Shown piece after piece: positions 34,678-42,774 of a stretch of 64,000 nucleotides of DNA (the first letter of the stretch is position 1; each line of letters opens with the position of its first letter). The translations under genes and the position numbers were made by a program. Under the pieces are notes generated by a model. The model was not told where the DNA came from. It ran no database searches and saw only the letters and a list, made by a program, of their open reading frames with translations. The DNA is from an uncultured Lachnospiraceae bacterium (GTDB taxonomy: Bacteria; Bacillota; Clostridia; Lachnospirales; Lachnospiraceae): positions 1 through 64,000 of the forward strand of contig CATXUX010000004.1 in assembly GCA_958402795.1 (NCBI GenBank). The letters are read 5' to 3'.

Positions 34678-35535
34678 ATGCGTTTTACGAAGATGCAGGG
34701 ACTCGGCAATGATTATGTATATGTCAATTGCTTTGAGGAAGAGGTAAAAGATCCGTCCGCCGTTGCAGTAAAGGTGAGTGACCGGCACTTTGGGATTGGT
34801 TCAGACGGACTGATTTTGATCAAGCCGTCGGAAAATGCGGATTTTGAGATGGAGATGTATAATGCGGACGGTTCGCGCGGAGAGATGTGCGGCAACGGAA
34901 TCCGCTGTGTGGCGAAATATGTTTATGATTATGGTCTGACAGATCAGAAACAGATTTCTGTGGAGACGCTGGGAGGGATCAAGTATCTTGACCTGACGGT
35001 AGCAAACGGAAAGGTAAAGCAGGTAAAGGTCGATATGGGAAAACCTGTGCTCGAGGCAAAACAGATCCCGATCCTTTTGGATCAGGCAGATGCCGGGAAA
35101 GAAAATCTGTCTGTGGTTGACGTCCCGATCACAGTGGGAGGCAGAGAATACCGTATGACCGGCGTCTCAATGGGAAATCCGCATGCGGTTGTGTTCCTTG
35201 ATGATGTAAAGAATCTGGAAATCGAGAAGATCGGGCCGTTGTTTGAACATCATGCATATTTCCCGAACCGGATCAACACGGAATTTGTGAAGGTGCTGGA
35301 CCGCCATACCGTAGAGATGCGGGTGTGGGAACGTGGTTCCGGCGAGACGCTTGCTTGCGGCACGGGTGCGTGCGCAGTCGCAGTCGCATGTGTTCTGAAC
35401 GGACTGACAGAGCGGGAAGTGACAGTGAAACTCTTAGGCGGAGACTTGCTGATCCGGTGGGATGAAGAAAAGGACACCGTATTTATGACCGGACCGGCAG
35501 AGGCTGTATTTGACGGCGTATGGGAAGAAGAATAA
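34678..35535 (+). CDS. dapF: Diaminopimelate epimerase
   Basis: A 285-residue PLP-independent epimerase that turns LL- into meso-diaminopimelate for peptidoglycan and lysine. The two catalytic cysteines are C71 in EMCGNGIRC and C227 in LACGTGAC; the start MQGLGNDYVYVN is diagnostic. It is 16 bp from dapL, whose product is its substrate. AAAGGAGAAG precedes the ATG at 34678. Confidence 0.97.
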   Translation: MRFTKMQGLGNDYVYVNCFEEEVKDPSAVAVKVSDRHFGIGSDGLILIKPSENADFEMEMYNADGSRGEMCGNGIRCVAKYVYDYGLTDQKQISVETLGGIKYLDLTVANGKVKQVKVDMGKPVLEAKQIPILLDQADAGKENLSVVDVPITVGGREYRMTGVSMGNPHAVVFLDDVKNLEIEKIGPLFEHHAYFPNRINTEFVKVLDRHTVEMRVWERGSGETLACGTGACAVAVACVLNGLTEREVTVKLLGGDLLIRWDEEKDTVFMTGPAEAVFDGVWEEE

Positions 35536-35550
35536 GGAGGAAACGACAAG

Positions 35551-36765
35551 ATGTTTAAAATCAATGACAATTATCTGAAATTACCGGGAAGTTATCTGTT
35601 CTCGACAATCGGAAAGAAGGTATCGGCTTACAGTGAGGCACATCCGGACAAGTCCATTATCCGGCTGGGAATCGGCGATGTAACGCAGCCTCTGGCTCCG
35701 GCGATCATCGACTCCCTGCACAGCGCGGTGGACGAAATGGCACATGCAGAGACATTCCACGGATATGCGCCGGACCTGGGGTATGAATTCCTGCGCAGCG
35801 CGATGGCGAAAAACGACTATCAGGCGCGCGGATGCGATATCGCAGCAGACGAAGTGTTTATTTCCGACGGCGCAAAATGCGATTCCGGTAATATTCAGGA
35901 AATATTCAGCGTGGATAATAAAATCGCAGTGTGCGATCCGGTGTATCCAGTGTATGTAGACACCAACGTCATGGCGGGGAGAACCGGAACATACGATCCG
36001 AAGACCGAGACATGGAGCGATGTGATCTATATGCCGTGCACCGCCGCAACCAATTTTGCCCCGGAACTGCCGAAGGAGACGCCGGATATTATTTATCTGT
36101 GTTTCCCGAATAATCCGACCGGCTCCACAATCACGAAAGCACAGCTGCAGGAGTGGGTAGATTATGCCAATAAAGTCGGCGCTGTGATCATTTATGACGC
36201 TGCGTATGAAGCATACATTTCCGAGGAGGATGTTCCGCACACGATTTATGAGTGCGAAGGCGCAAGAACATGCGCGATCGAGCTGCGCAGCTTCTCTAAG
36301 AATGCCGGATTTACCGGTGTGCGTCTCGGCGCAACGATCATTCCGAAGGATCTGAAATGCCAAGATGTGACGCTGCATTCTCTCTGGGCAAGAAGACACG
36401 GCACCAAGTACAACGGAGCGCCGTATATCGTGCAGAAAGCCGGAGAAGCAGTTTACTCCGAGGAAGGAAAAGCACAGCTCAAAAAACAGGTTGCATACTA
36501 TATGAATAACGCAAAAGTGATTTATGAAGGACTCAAAGACGCAGGTTACACCGTATCCGGGGGTGTGAATGCACCGTATATCTGGCTGCAGACGCCGAAG
36601 GGAATGACGTCATGGGAATTCTTTGATTACCTTCTGGAACATGCGAATGTAGTCGGTACTCCGGGTTCCGGTTTCGGACCAAGCGGAGAAGGATATTTCC
36701 GGCTGACCGCATTCGGAAGCTATGAAAATACGGTGGCGGCGATCGAGCGGATCAAAGCACTGTAA
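35551..36765 (+). CDS. dapL: LL-diaminopimelate aminotransferase
   Basis: A 404-residue fold-type I aminotransferase that makes LL-diaminopimelate in one step from tetrahydrodipicolinate, bypassing the succinylase or acetylase routes. The PLP lysine is K250 in SFSKNAGFTGVRLG; LGIGDVTQPL at the N-terminus and CFPNNPTGS are typical of DapL rather than of aspartate aminotransferases. The pair dapF-dapL shows the organism uses the aminotransferase variant of lysine synthesis. AAGGAGG precedes the ATG. Confidence 0.96.
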   Translation: MFKINDNYLKLPGSYLFSTIGKKVSAYSEAHPDKSIIRLGIGDVTQPLAPAIIDSLHSAVDEMAHAETFHGYAPDLGYEFLRSAMAKNDYQARGCDIAADEVFISDGAKCDSGNIQEIFSVDNKIAVCDPVYPVYVDTNVMAGRTGTYDPKTETWSDVIYMPCTAATNFAPELPKETPDIIYLCFPNNPTGSTITKAQLQEWVDYANKVGAVIIYDAAYEAYISEEDVPHTIYECEGARTCAIELRSFSKNAGFTGVRLGATIIPKDLKCQDVTLHSLWARRHGTKYNGAPYIVQKAGEAVYSEEGKAQLKKQVAYYMNNAKVIYEGLKDAGYTVSGGVNAPYIWLQTPKGMTSWEFFDYLLEHANVVGTPGSGFGPSGEGYFRLTAFGSYENTVAAIERIKAL

Positions 36766-36798
36766 AAAGACAGAAACGAAAAAGAGAAACATAGAATG

Positions 36799-36838
36799 AT
36801 CCGGGAACATCCATGCAGAAGCGGGTGTTTTCCCGGAT
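36799..36838 (+). terminator. Hairpin after dapL
   Basis: ATCCGGGAACATCC pairs with GGGTGTTTTCCCGGAT with small irregularities; only a weak T tract follows. The AT-rich stretch to 36991 holds the tRNA promoter region; no gene was seen. Confidence 0.5.
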
Positions 36839-36991
36839 TCCATTTCAAATAAGAAATCTGTCTTAAAAAAACTGACAATAATGTAAAAAAAAGAAAAAAT
36901 TCTAAAGAAAAAAAGTGAAATAAGTACTTGATTTTTTTTGAAAGTTTGGTATAATAACCATGTTGCGTTTGAGGAATGCGCAGCAAGATAA

Positions 36992-37063
36992 TGCGGAATG
37001 GTGTAATTGGCAGCACAGCAGACTCTGACTCTGTTAGTAGGGGTTCAAGTCCCTTTTCCGTAG
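36992..37063 (+). tRNA. tRNA-Gln (anticodon CUG)
   Basis: Acceptor TGCGGAA/TTCCGTA, anticodon stem GCAGA/TCTGT with loop CTCTGAC giving CUG, and a T arm with TTCAAGT. Discriminator G; the CCA end is not encoded. Confidence 0.93.
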
Positions 37064-37066
37064 CTT

Positions 37067-37094
37067 AGAATCTGGAAACCAGATTCTTTCTTTT
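37067..37094 (+). terminator. Hairpin between the two tRNA genes
   Basis: AGAATCTGG-AAA-CCAGATTCT, a perfect 9-bp stem, followed by TTCTTTT. It ends 3 bp before tRNA-Pro, so it may be a terminator or a processing signal. Confidence 0.75.
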
Positions 37095-37096
37095 AT

Positions 37097-37170
<74 letters not shown>

Positions 37171-37176
37171 TTACAA

Positions 37177-37203
37177 AACCCCCATTATATGGGGGTTATT
37201 TTA
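37177..37203 (+). terminator. Terminator after tRNA-Pro
   Basis: AACCCCCA pairs with TGGGGGTT, followed by ATTTTATT. It overlaps the stop codon of the decayed kinase on the other strand. Confidence 0.85.
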
Positions 37204-37549
37204 TTGCTGTGCAATGTGCATCCGGATTCAGTATCGTGTATGTCGGCATAATTCCTTTTTCCCATGATGCTGTGAGCAGTTTTTTATAGAACTCTTTCTG
37301 CGCAGGGGAGATGATGTTCAAATCCCATGCTGTTTCAGGGATGGCATCGATCATTTGCAGAATCCGATATATTCACTGAGCGGACTTGAAGTGTAGGATG
37401 GAAGATGTGCTTCCTTTAAATCTTTTGTGTTTTGCGGGAATTTCACCATCCATAGTTCTGTCGTAAAGGTACGCCTGCTTCCGTCCGGCATTTCCGCGGT
37501 AACCCCTCGTAGGGATGCGCCTGCATTCATCAAAATTTATCAGCTTCAT
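37196..37549 (-). pseudogene. Decayed HipA/CtkA-like serine-threonine kinase
   Basis: On the minus strand an ATG at 37549 behind AAGGAGG opens MKLINFDECRRIPTRGYRGNAG; a shift of frame then continues TFTTELWMVKFPQNTKDLK and LPSYTSSPLSEYIG, the N-terminal pattern of CtkA/HipA-like kinases. After a large deletion a third piece follows, reading RILQMIDAIPETAWDL, then SPAQKEFYKKLLTASWEKG, and ending at a TAA at 37196. That last piece looks like the C-terminal tail of the same family. The kinase core is gone, so this is a relic. The family call comes from the N-terminal pattern and is fairly sure; the C-terminal match is weaker. Confidence 0.65.
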
Positions 37550-37682
37550 GCGCGTCCTCCTTCCATCTTTCTGCTATAGATTATGAATTGTTCAAAAAGA
37601 AAAAGCAAGATGCCCACGGGAAAAGATTTAAATTTCCGCAATTCAGGTGCTTTTTTGAAAGATTACAAGGATGAAAATTTCC

Positions 37683-37830
37683 TTATTTTGATGGGGTTTC
37701 CTTTTCGATTTTTGGCTGTTTGATTCTTCTGAAATCAACAAAGTGTGTTCCACGCCACCGTTCAAGGTCAGGATCGCCGCTCTTGCCAATCAGCTCTCCG
37801 TCGTTTATATGCTGCCTTTTGTCCGGTATA
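37683..37830 (-). other. Short protein-like relic downstream of AbiEii
   Basis: The minus strand between about 37830 and a TAA at 37683 reads an even, protein-like frame (DGELIGKSGDPDLERWRG, THFVDFRRIKQPKIEKE) but has no start codon and overlaps the end of the toxin gene in another frame. I do not recognise it. The remaining gap 37550-37682 shows nothing else. Confidence 0.35.
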
Positions 37831-38650
37831 AGGCTCTGACGGAATCCATAACCGTATGCCAGGAGAGGTCAGCGGCATAGGAATAATTCTTCTGGTAGGA
37901 CTGCCAGAGTTTTTCCATGACCGGGCTTTCCTCCACCTCATCAAAGACCGCTTCGGCCTCCTGCATCTGCAGGAGCGTCCCGCGCTTTTTCGCGGTGGCG
38001 GCAAGCGCATCCCGCAGTACCGGCGCAGAAATGCTTTCCCCATAGAGCTGCTGGAGGATATGTATATCGTAAAAATCCCTCATGCGCGTGTTGGTGACAT
38101 TCCGGCTGATGACCGTTTCCAGCTTTTCCGCCAGCACCGTTTCCAGGTTGTAGGCCCACACTTCTATGGAGCGTTCCTCCAGCATGAGCTTGAAGCTGTA
38201 CCGGACTTCGCGGGGCGTAATCACATCCCCTGTGGAAATGTCGATCTTTAACGGCGTCCGTACACCATCAAAGGTAGTTTCCAGGCTGACGCGGACTCCC
38301 GGATATTCCGCCTCCTCCATGATCTCGGAGATCCGCTTCACACGGAACTCCACACCGTCCTCCAACGGAACCGAAAGAATGGAAGATATGATGTTTTCCA
38401 CATCCTCCACGCTGACATTGGCCCCTTTTACCGTAGCATCCAAATCCATCGTGGAGCGGGCATCCAGACCGACCATTGCGGCCACTAGCATCCCGCCCTT
38501 TAGGATAAACCTGTCCTTATAGTCCGAAAGAGCGATCCGCTCCAGAAACCGCTCCATCATATAATTCCGAATTAAAATCTGTGCGTCCGCAGATTTCTTC
38601 TTAGAGAGATTGCGGATCAAATCCTTTAACTGTCTTGCTGTTGTTATCAT
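37805..38650 (-). CDS. AbiEii-type nucleotidyltransferase toxin
   Basis: A 281-residue protein of the AbiEii/AbiGii toxin family, a nucleotidyltransferase fold that blocks growth of phage-infected cells. The core block FILKGGMLVAAMVGLDARSTMDLDATVKG carries the GG and D-x-D residues of the polymerase-beta-like site, and RPL-like KIDISTGDVITP plus LETVLAEKLETVISRN follow. Its ATG shares one base with the stop of the antitoxin gene (TAATG), the usual arrangement. All key motifs are intact. Confidence 0.93.
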   Translation of the reverse strand: MITTARQLKDLIRNLSKKKSADAQILIRNYMMERFLERIALSDYKDRFILKGGMLVAAMVGLDARSTMDLDATVKGANVSVEDVENIISSILSVPLEDGVEFRVKRISEIMEEAEYPGVRVSLETTFDGVRTPLKIDISTGDVITPREVRYSFKLMLEERSIEVWAYNLETVLAEKLETVISRNVTNTRMRDFYDIHILQQLYGESISAPVLRDALAATAKKRGTLLQMQEAEAVFDEVEESPVMEKLWQSYQKNYSYAADLSWHTVMDSVRALYRTKGSI

Positions 38651-39243
38651 TACAAAAGTACCTCCAAATACTGCCGAAGCATTTTTTCTACATGGAACAT
38701 GGCCGCATACTGCATCAGTGTCCGCAGGTTCTTGTCTTTTCTCCGGGCGTACTGCTTTAAGGCATCCTGAAACACTTGGATTTCTATACGGCTCCGGCTG
38801 CGAATCAAATCACAGATTGTCCGCTCCATATCATAAACCGGCACCGTATGGCCGAATGGGGTCTGCCCGGTGGTCATTCCCACCTCATGCAGCTCCTTTT
38901 TTACTGTATAGACCTGAACGCCGTCCTCCCGGAGGCGGAATGGATTATAGCCGGTTTTTACCGTAACGGAATATTGCAGCGGCTCCCGGTCAGTCAGATC
39001 ATGGAAGAACAACGCCGTTTCATGGGAGAATACAGCCTGCCCGCAGCGCAGATGCAATAGATACATGGCATCTGTCCAGGCATCCGGTACAACATAAACG
39101 CCATGCGCCGCCTGCTCCAGTCCCTTTTCCTTTACATAGGCATAAAAGACGGACTTGCTGATCCCGGCCTCCAACACCTGAAAGGTCTGGATCGTGCCTC
39201 CGTGTTCCTTCATCAGTTGGTCGAGCTGTTCAAATTGGTTCAT
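38650..39243 (-). CDS. AbiEi-type antitoxin / transcriptional autorepressor
   Basis: A 197-residue type IV antitoxin. The N-terminal winged helix (GTIQTFQVLEAGISKSVFYAYVKEKGLEQAAHGVYVV) binds DNA; the C-terminal part (FGHTVPVYDMERTICDLIRSRS, FQDALKQYARR) is the AbiEi antitoxin domain that counters the toxin. A perfect 13-bp inverted repeat sits in its promoter. It precedes the toxin gene in one operon. Confidence 0.93.
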   Translation of the reverse strand: MNQFEQLDQLMKEHGGTIQTFQVLEAGISKSVFYAYVKEKGLEQAAHGVYVVPDAWTDAMYLLHLRCGQAVFSHETALFFHDLTDREPLQYSVTVKTGYNPFRLREDGVQVYTVKKELHEVGMTTGQTPFGHTVPVYDMERTICDLIRSRSRIEIQVFQDALKQYARRKDKNLRTLMQYAAMFHVEKMLRQYLEVLL

Positions 39244-39253
39244 GGTATCATTC

Positions 39254-39291
39254 CTTTCGTGCTAATATTATATCCGAAATTAGCACGAAAG
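39254..39291. promoter_or_regulatory. 13-bp inverted repeat, AbiEi operator and promoter
   Basis: CTTTCGTGCTAAT (39254-39266) and ATTAGCACGAAAG (39279-39291) are exact inverse copies with a 12-bp spacer. The spacer contains the minus-strand TATAAT of the abiE promoter. AbiEi proteins are known to repress their own operon by binding such repeats. Confidence 0.88.
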
Positions 39292-39317
39292 TAAATAGTA
39301 AAACCGATTCGTTACAA

Positions 39318-39346
39318 TTGATTTTATGTCGGCAATCTACTATAAT
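39318..39346 (+). promoter_or_regulatory. Promoter of the MFS-GDPD unit (copy 1 of a duplicated promoter)
   Basis: TTGATT (39318-39323), 17 bp, TATAAT (39341-39346). The region AATCTACTATAATGAGCATG and its flanks recur before the gene at 53942. Confidence 0.85.
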
Positions 39347-39425
39347 GAGCATGTCGAAAAGAATTGTTTTAAAAGGTCGGAAAAAACAAAATAATCCTGA
39401 TTTGGGAAGAGAAAGGAAGGATGAA

Positions 39426-40712
39426 ATGAAACTAAACTATAAACGGACTTTCCTGATCGGTCTTGCGTTTATGTCGATCAGTGCATTCTGGCAGATGTAT
39501 GACAACGTGATTCCACTGATCCTGAAGAACACGTTTGGTATGGGAGAGACTGTGACCGGTGCCATTATGGCGGTGGATAATGTTCTGGCGCTGTTTTTGC
39601 TTCCGTTTTTTGGCTCCTTGTCGGACAGGGTGGATACGCCGATCGGGAAGCGTATGCCGTTCATTGTATGCGGAACGGTTCTGGCATTTTTATTTATGAT
39701 GATTCTGCCATTTGCGGACAACACCACGAATCTGATCCTGTTTATTGTGGTTCTGTTCCTGCTGCTGATCAGCATGGGAACATACCGCTCTCCGGCAGTC
39801 GCGCTGATGCCGGACCTGACGCCGAAACAACTGCGGAGCAAAGCGAACGCCGTCATCAATCTGATGGGGGCGATCGGAGGCGTGTATACGCTGCTCATGA
39901 TCAAGGTCATGGTAGGAGGCGGAGAAACGCCGGATTACTACCCGCTGTTTTTGTCTGTAGGTTTATTCATGGTGATCTGTGTGGCAGTCTTGTTCCTGAC
40001 GATCCGGGAAAAAAAGCTGCGCAGGGAGATTGCTGTGCAGGAAGAAACGGACAGGACGGAGGAAATGGAGACTGCAGCAAAACAGAACGGTGGAAAAATG
40101 CCGAAAGAAGTAAAGAGAAGTCTGATTTTTCTTCTTCTCTCTGTCGCATTCTGGTTCATTGCGTACAATGCGGTTACGACGGCATTTTCCCGTTACGCGA
40201 CGCATGTATGGGGACTGGAAGGCGGCGGTTATGCGGACTGCCTTCTGATCGCGACAGTGGCGGCGATCATCAGTTATATACCGATCGGTTTTCTGTCCAG
40301 TAAGTTTGGCCGGAAGAAAATGATTATGATCGGAGTTCTGCTGATGGGAAGCTGTTTCTTAGCGGCGGGACTATACAGTACATATCACTGGACGATGGTT
40401 GTTTTCTTTGGAATCATCGGGTTTGCGTGGGCCGCGATCGGGGTGAATTCCTATCCTATGGTGGTAGAAATGAGCAGCGCCGGAGACGTGGGAAAATATA
40501 CCGGCCTATATTATACATTTTCCATGTCTGCACAGGTCATTACACCGATCTTATCCGGGTTTTTGCTGGAAAATGTGTCTTACCGTACACTGTTCCCGTA
40601 TTCTGTTGTTTTCTGCATTCTGGCGATGATCACCATGTCGCAGGTAAAACACGGGGATTCAAAACCGGAAAAGAAAAAGAGCGTACTGGAAAATTTTGAT
40701 ATAGATGACTGA
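39426..40712 (+). CDS. MFS transporter, sugar-porter-like (SLC45/GPH-like)
   Basis: A 428-residue membrane protein with about 12 segments. The start FLIGLAFMSISAFWQMYDNVIPLILKNTFG, the signature FGSLSDRVDTPIGKRMPFI and the loop YRSPAVALMPDLTPKQLRSKANAVINLMGA are of the MFS group related to plant sucrose carriers. A charged loop lies mid-protein (EETDRTEEMETAAKQ). Substrate unknown; a disaccharide is likely. ATG at 39426 follows GGAAGG. The frame is open back to ATGAGC at 39345, but that lies at the promoter -10, so it is not the start. The GDPD gene starts 24 bp after its stop. Confidence 0.88.
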   Translation: MKLNYKRTFLIGLAFMSISAFWQMYDNVIPLILKNTFGMGETVTGAIMAVDNVLALFLLPFFGSLSDRVDTPIGKRMPFIVCGTVLAFLFMMILPFADNTTNLILFIVVLFLLLISMGTYRSPAVALMPDLTPKQLRSKANAVINLMGAIGGVYTLLMIKVMVGGGETPDYYPLFLSVGLFMVICVAVLFLTIREKKLRREIAVQEETDRTEEMETAAKQNGGKMPKEVKRSLIFLLLSVAFWFIAYNAVTTAFSRYATHVWGLEGGGYADCLLIATVAAIISYIPIGFLSSKFGRKKMIMIGVLLMGSCFLAAGLYSTYHWTMVVFFGIIGFAWAAIGVNSYPMVVEMSSAGDVGKYTGLYYTFSMSAQVITPILSGFLLENVSYRTLFPYSVVFCILAMITMSQVKHGDSKPEKKKSVLENFDIDD

Positions 40713-40736
40713 TGATAGAATCGAGGCTAAGAAAAA

Positions 40737-41573
40737 ATGACAGGTATCATGATTGGAATTATCATTGCTTTTATTTTGCTTTATCTCTTTATGGTCTGCC
40801 CGCGGGTGTTTCATAAACCGGACAGAACTCCGCTCTACGGTGTGCATTATGCACACCGGGGACTGTTTGATAATGATTCCGATGCTCCGGAAAATTCTCT
40901 GAAAGCATTTCAGAAAGCGGCAGATGCGGGATATGGGATCGAGCTGGATGTGCAGTTGTCGAAAGACGATATACCGGTGGTGTTTCACGACGCGTCTTTA
41001 AAACGTGTCTGCGGCATTGACGGGAATGTATGGGATTACACACTGGAGGAACTGCAGCAGATGAAACTGGCACATTCTAAACAGACCATCCCGACGTTTG
41101 AGGAAGCGCTGCGTGTGATAGACGGAAAGGTTCCATTGATTATTGAATATAAAATGGACCGGCCGGATACGAAGGTCTGTGTTTTGGGGGATCAGGTTCT
41201 GAAACATTATAAAGGCGTTTACTGCATGGAATCGTTTCATCCGTTTGCTGTCAGATGGTATCGGAAGAACCGGCCGGAGATCGTGCGCGGGCAACTGAGC
41301 GCTGATTTCAGAAGAGACGGTATGAAAGGCCCGGATAAAAAGCTGGTTACCTGGTTACTGTCGAATTTTCTGTGCCGTCCGGATTTCATTGCGTACCGGC
41401 ATGAGGACGCGGGAAATTTCTCCCGCCGGCTCTGCCGCAGGTTCGGTGCATTATCGGTGGCGTGGACGATTAAAAGTCAGGAGCAGTATGAGAAGGCAAA
41501 GGATCAGTTTGACCTCTTTATTTTTGACAGCTTTCTTTTAAAAAGCGCAGCGAAGAAAAATCCATCAGAATAA
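40737..41573 (+). CDS. Glycerophosphodiester phosphodiesterase, membrane-anchored (copy 1)
   Basis: A 278-residue GDPD. An N-terminal membrane segment (MIGIIIAFILLYLFMVC) anchors a TIM-barrel phosphodiesterase with the catalytic YAHRGLFDNDSDAPENSL, the metal site ELDVQLSKDDIPVVFHD and IIEYKMD. It would release glycerol 3-phosphate from glycerophosphodiesters near the membrane. A paralogue with well over 80 percent identical residues by eye lies at 54256. The downstream glycerate kinase starts 26 bp later. Confidence 0.94.
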   Translation: MTGIMIGIIIAFILLYLFMVCPRVFHKPDRTPLYGVHYAHRGLFDNDSDAPENSLKAFQKAADAGYGIELDVQLSKDDIPVVFHDASLKRVCGIDGNVWDYTLEELQQMKLAHSKQTIPTFEEALRVIDGKVPLIIEYKMDRPDTKVCVLGDQVLKHYKGVYCMESFHPFAVRWYRKNRPEIVRGQLSADFRRDGMKGPDKKLVTWLLSNFLCRPDFIAYRHEDAGNFSRRLCRRFGALSVAWTIKSQEQYEKAKDQFDLFIFDSFLLKSAAKKNPSE

Positions 41574-41599
41574 TTTACATAGCGAGAGAGGTCATCAGG

Positions 41600-42727
41600 A
41601 TGAAAGTAGTAGTTGCAATTGATTCGTTCAAGGGAAGCCTCAGTTCGATCGAGGCGGGAAATGCTGCAAGAGAGGGAATTTTAAAAGCCTGCGATGCAGA
41701 GGTAATTGTGAAACCGCTGGCAGACGGCGGCGAGGGAACGACAGAAGCGCTGGTAGAAGGACTGGGCGGAAGCTATGCAGAGACGGAAGTCACTGGTCCG
41801 ATGGGAACGCCGGTGACGGCACGATATGGAGTGATGGAAGGTGGAAAGACGGCTGTGATGGAGATGGCGGAAGCCTCCGGAATCATTCTGGTAAAACGAG
41901 AGGAGCTGGATCCGTGGAAGGCGTCTACCACAGGTGTGGGGGAGATGATCATGGATGCGGTGGAACGCGGCTGCCGTGAATTTATAATCGGTATTGGAGG
42001 AAGCGCTACAACAGAGGGCGGTATCGGGATGCTGCAGGCTTTAGGCTACCGCTTTTATGACGCGGAAGGGCAGGCACTTCCTCCAGTGTTTGAAAGTCTG
42101 GGAAAGATTGAAAAAATCAGTTCTGAAAATGTTCCGCAGAAGTTGAAACAGTGCCATTTCCAAATAGCATGCGATGTAATTAATCCATTGTGCGGAGAGA
42201 ATGGGGCCGTCTATGTGTTTGGCCCGCAGAAGGGAGTGAAACCAGAGGAAAGAAAGCAGATGGATGAAGCAATGCAGCATTACGCTGTAAAAACAGCAGA
42301 GTTTATCGGGAAAGATAACAGTCGGGAACCGGGAGCCGGGGCGTCCGGAGGATTGGGTTTTGCATTCTTAAGTTATCTTCCGAACGTGGAACTAAAATCC
42401 GGGATTCAGATCGTATTGGAGGCGGTCGGACTGGAAAAGGAACTGCAGGACGCAGACGTCGTAGTGACCGGAGAAGGGCGGCTGGATGCGCAGACGGCAA
42501 TGGGAAAAGTGCCGGTAGGCGTTGCACATCTTGCAAAGAAATATGGCTGTAAGGTGGTGGCATTTGCAGGTGGCGTGACAGAGGACGCCGGAAAGTGTAA
42601 CGAAGAAGGAATCGATGCGTTCTTCCCGATCGTGCGCGGCGTGACAACACTGGAGGAAGCGATGGACACAGAAACCGCAAAGAAAAACATGGCTCTTTGT
42701 GCAGAGCAGGTTTTCCGGCTGTTATAA
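41600..42727 (+). CDS. Glycerate kinase (GlxK/GarK type)
   Basis: A 375-residue member of the glycerate kinase family 1, making 2-phosphoglycerate from D-glycerate. Marks: VVAIDSFKGSLSS at the start, PLADGGEGTTEAL, GIGGSATTEGGIGMLQALG, PGAGASGGLGF and TGEGRLDAQTAMGK. The gene is the third in the MFS-GDPD unit and its ATG follows GAGAGAGG. It links glycerol/glycerate flow to lower glycolysis. Confidence 0.94.
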   Translation: MKVVVAIDSFKGSLSSIEAGNAAREGILKACDAEVIVKPLADGGEGTTEALVEGLGGSYAETEVTGPMGTPVTARYGVMEGGKTAVMEMAEASGIILVKREELDPWKASTTGVGEMIMDAVERGCREFIIGIGGSATTEGGIGMLQALGYRFYDAEGQALPPVFESLGKIEKISSENVPQKLKQCHFQIACDVINPLCGENGAVYVFGPQKGVKPEERKQMDEAMQHYAVKTAEFIGKDNSREPGAGASGGLGFAFLSYLPNVELKSGIQIVLEAVGLEKELQDADVVVTGEGRLDAQTAMGKVPVGVAHLAKKYGCKVVAFAGGVTEDAGKCNEEGIDAFFPIVRGVTTLEEAMDTETAKKNMALCAEQVFRLL

Positions 42728-42774
42728 AGGAGAATAGCGATTCCGCGCAGCAGCAGGGAAGATTAAAAAGGCGT

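Noticed and set aside
39345..39425. MSMSKR N-terminal extension of the MFS transporter (and the similar one at 53891)
   Set aside because: The ATG overlaps the -10 box, so transcription begins after it; a proper ribosome site stands before the later ATG.
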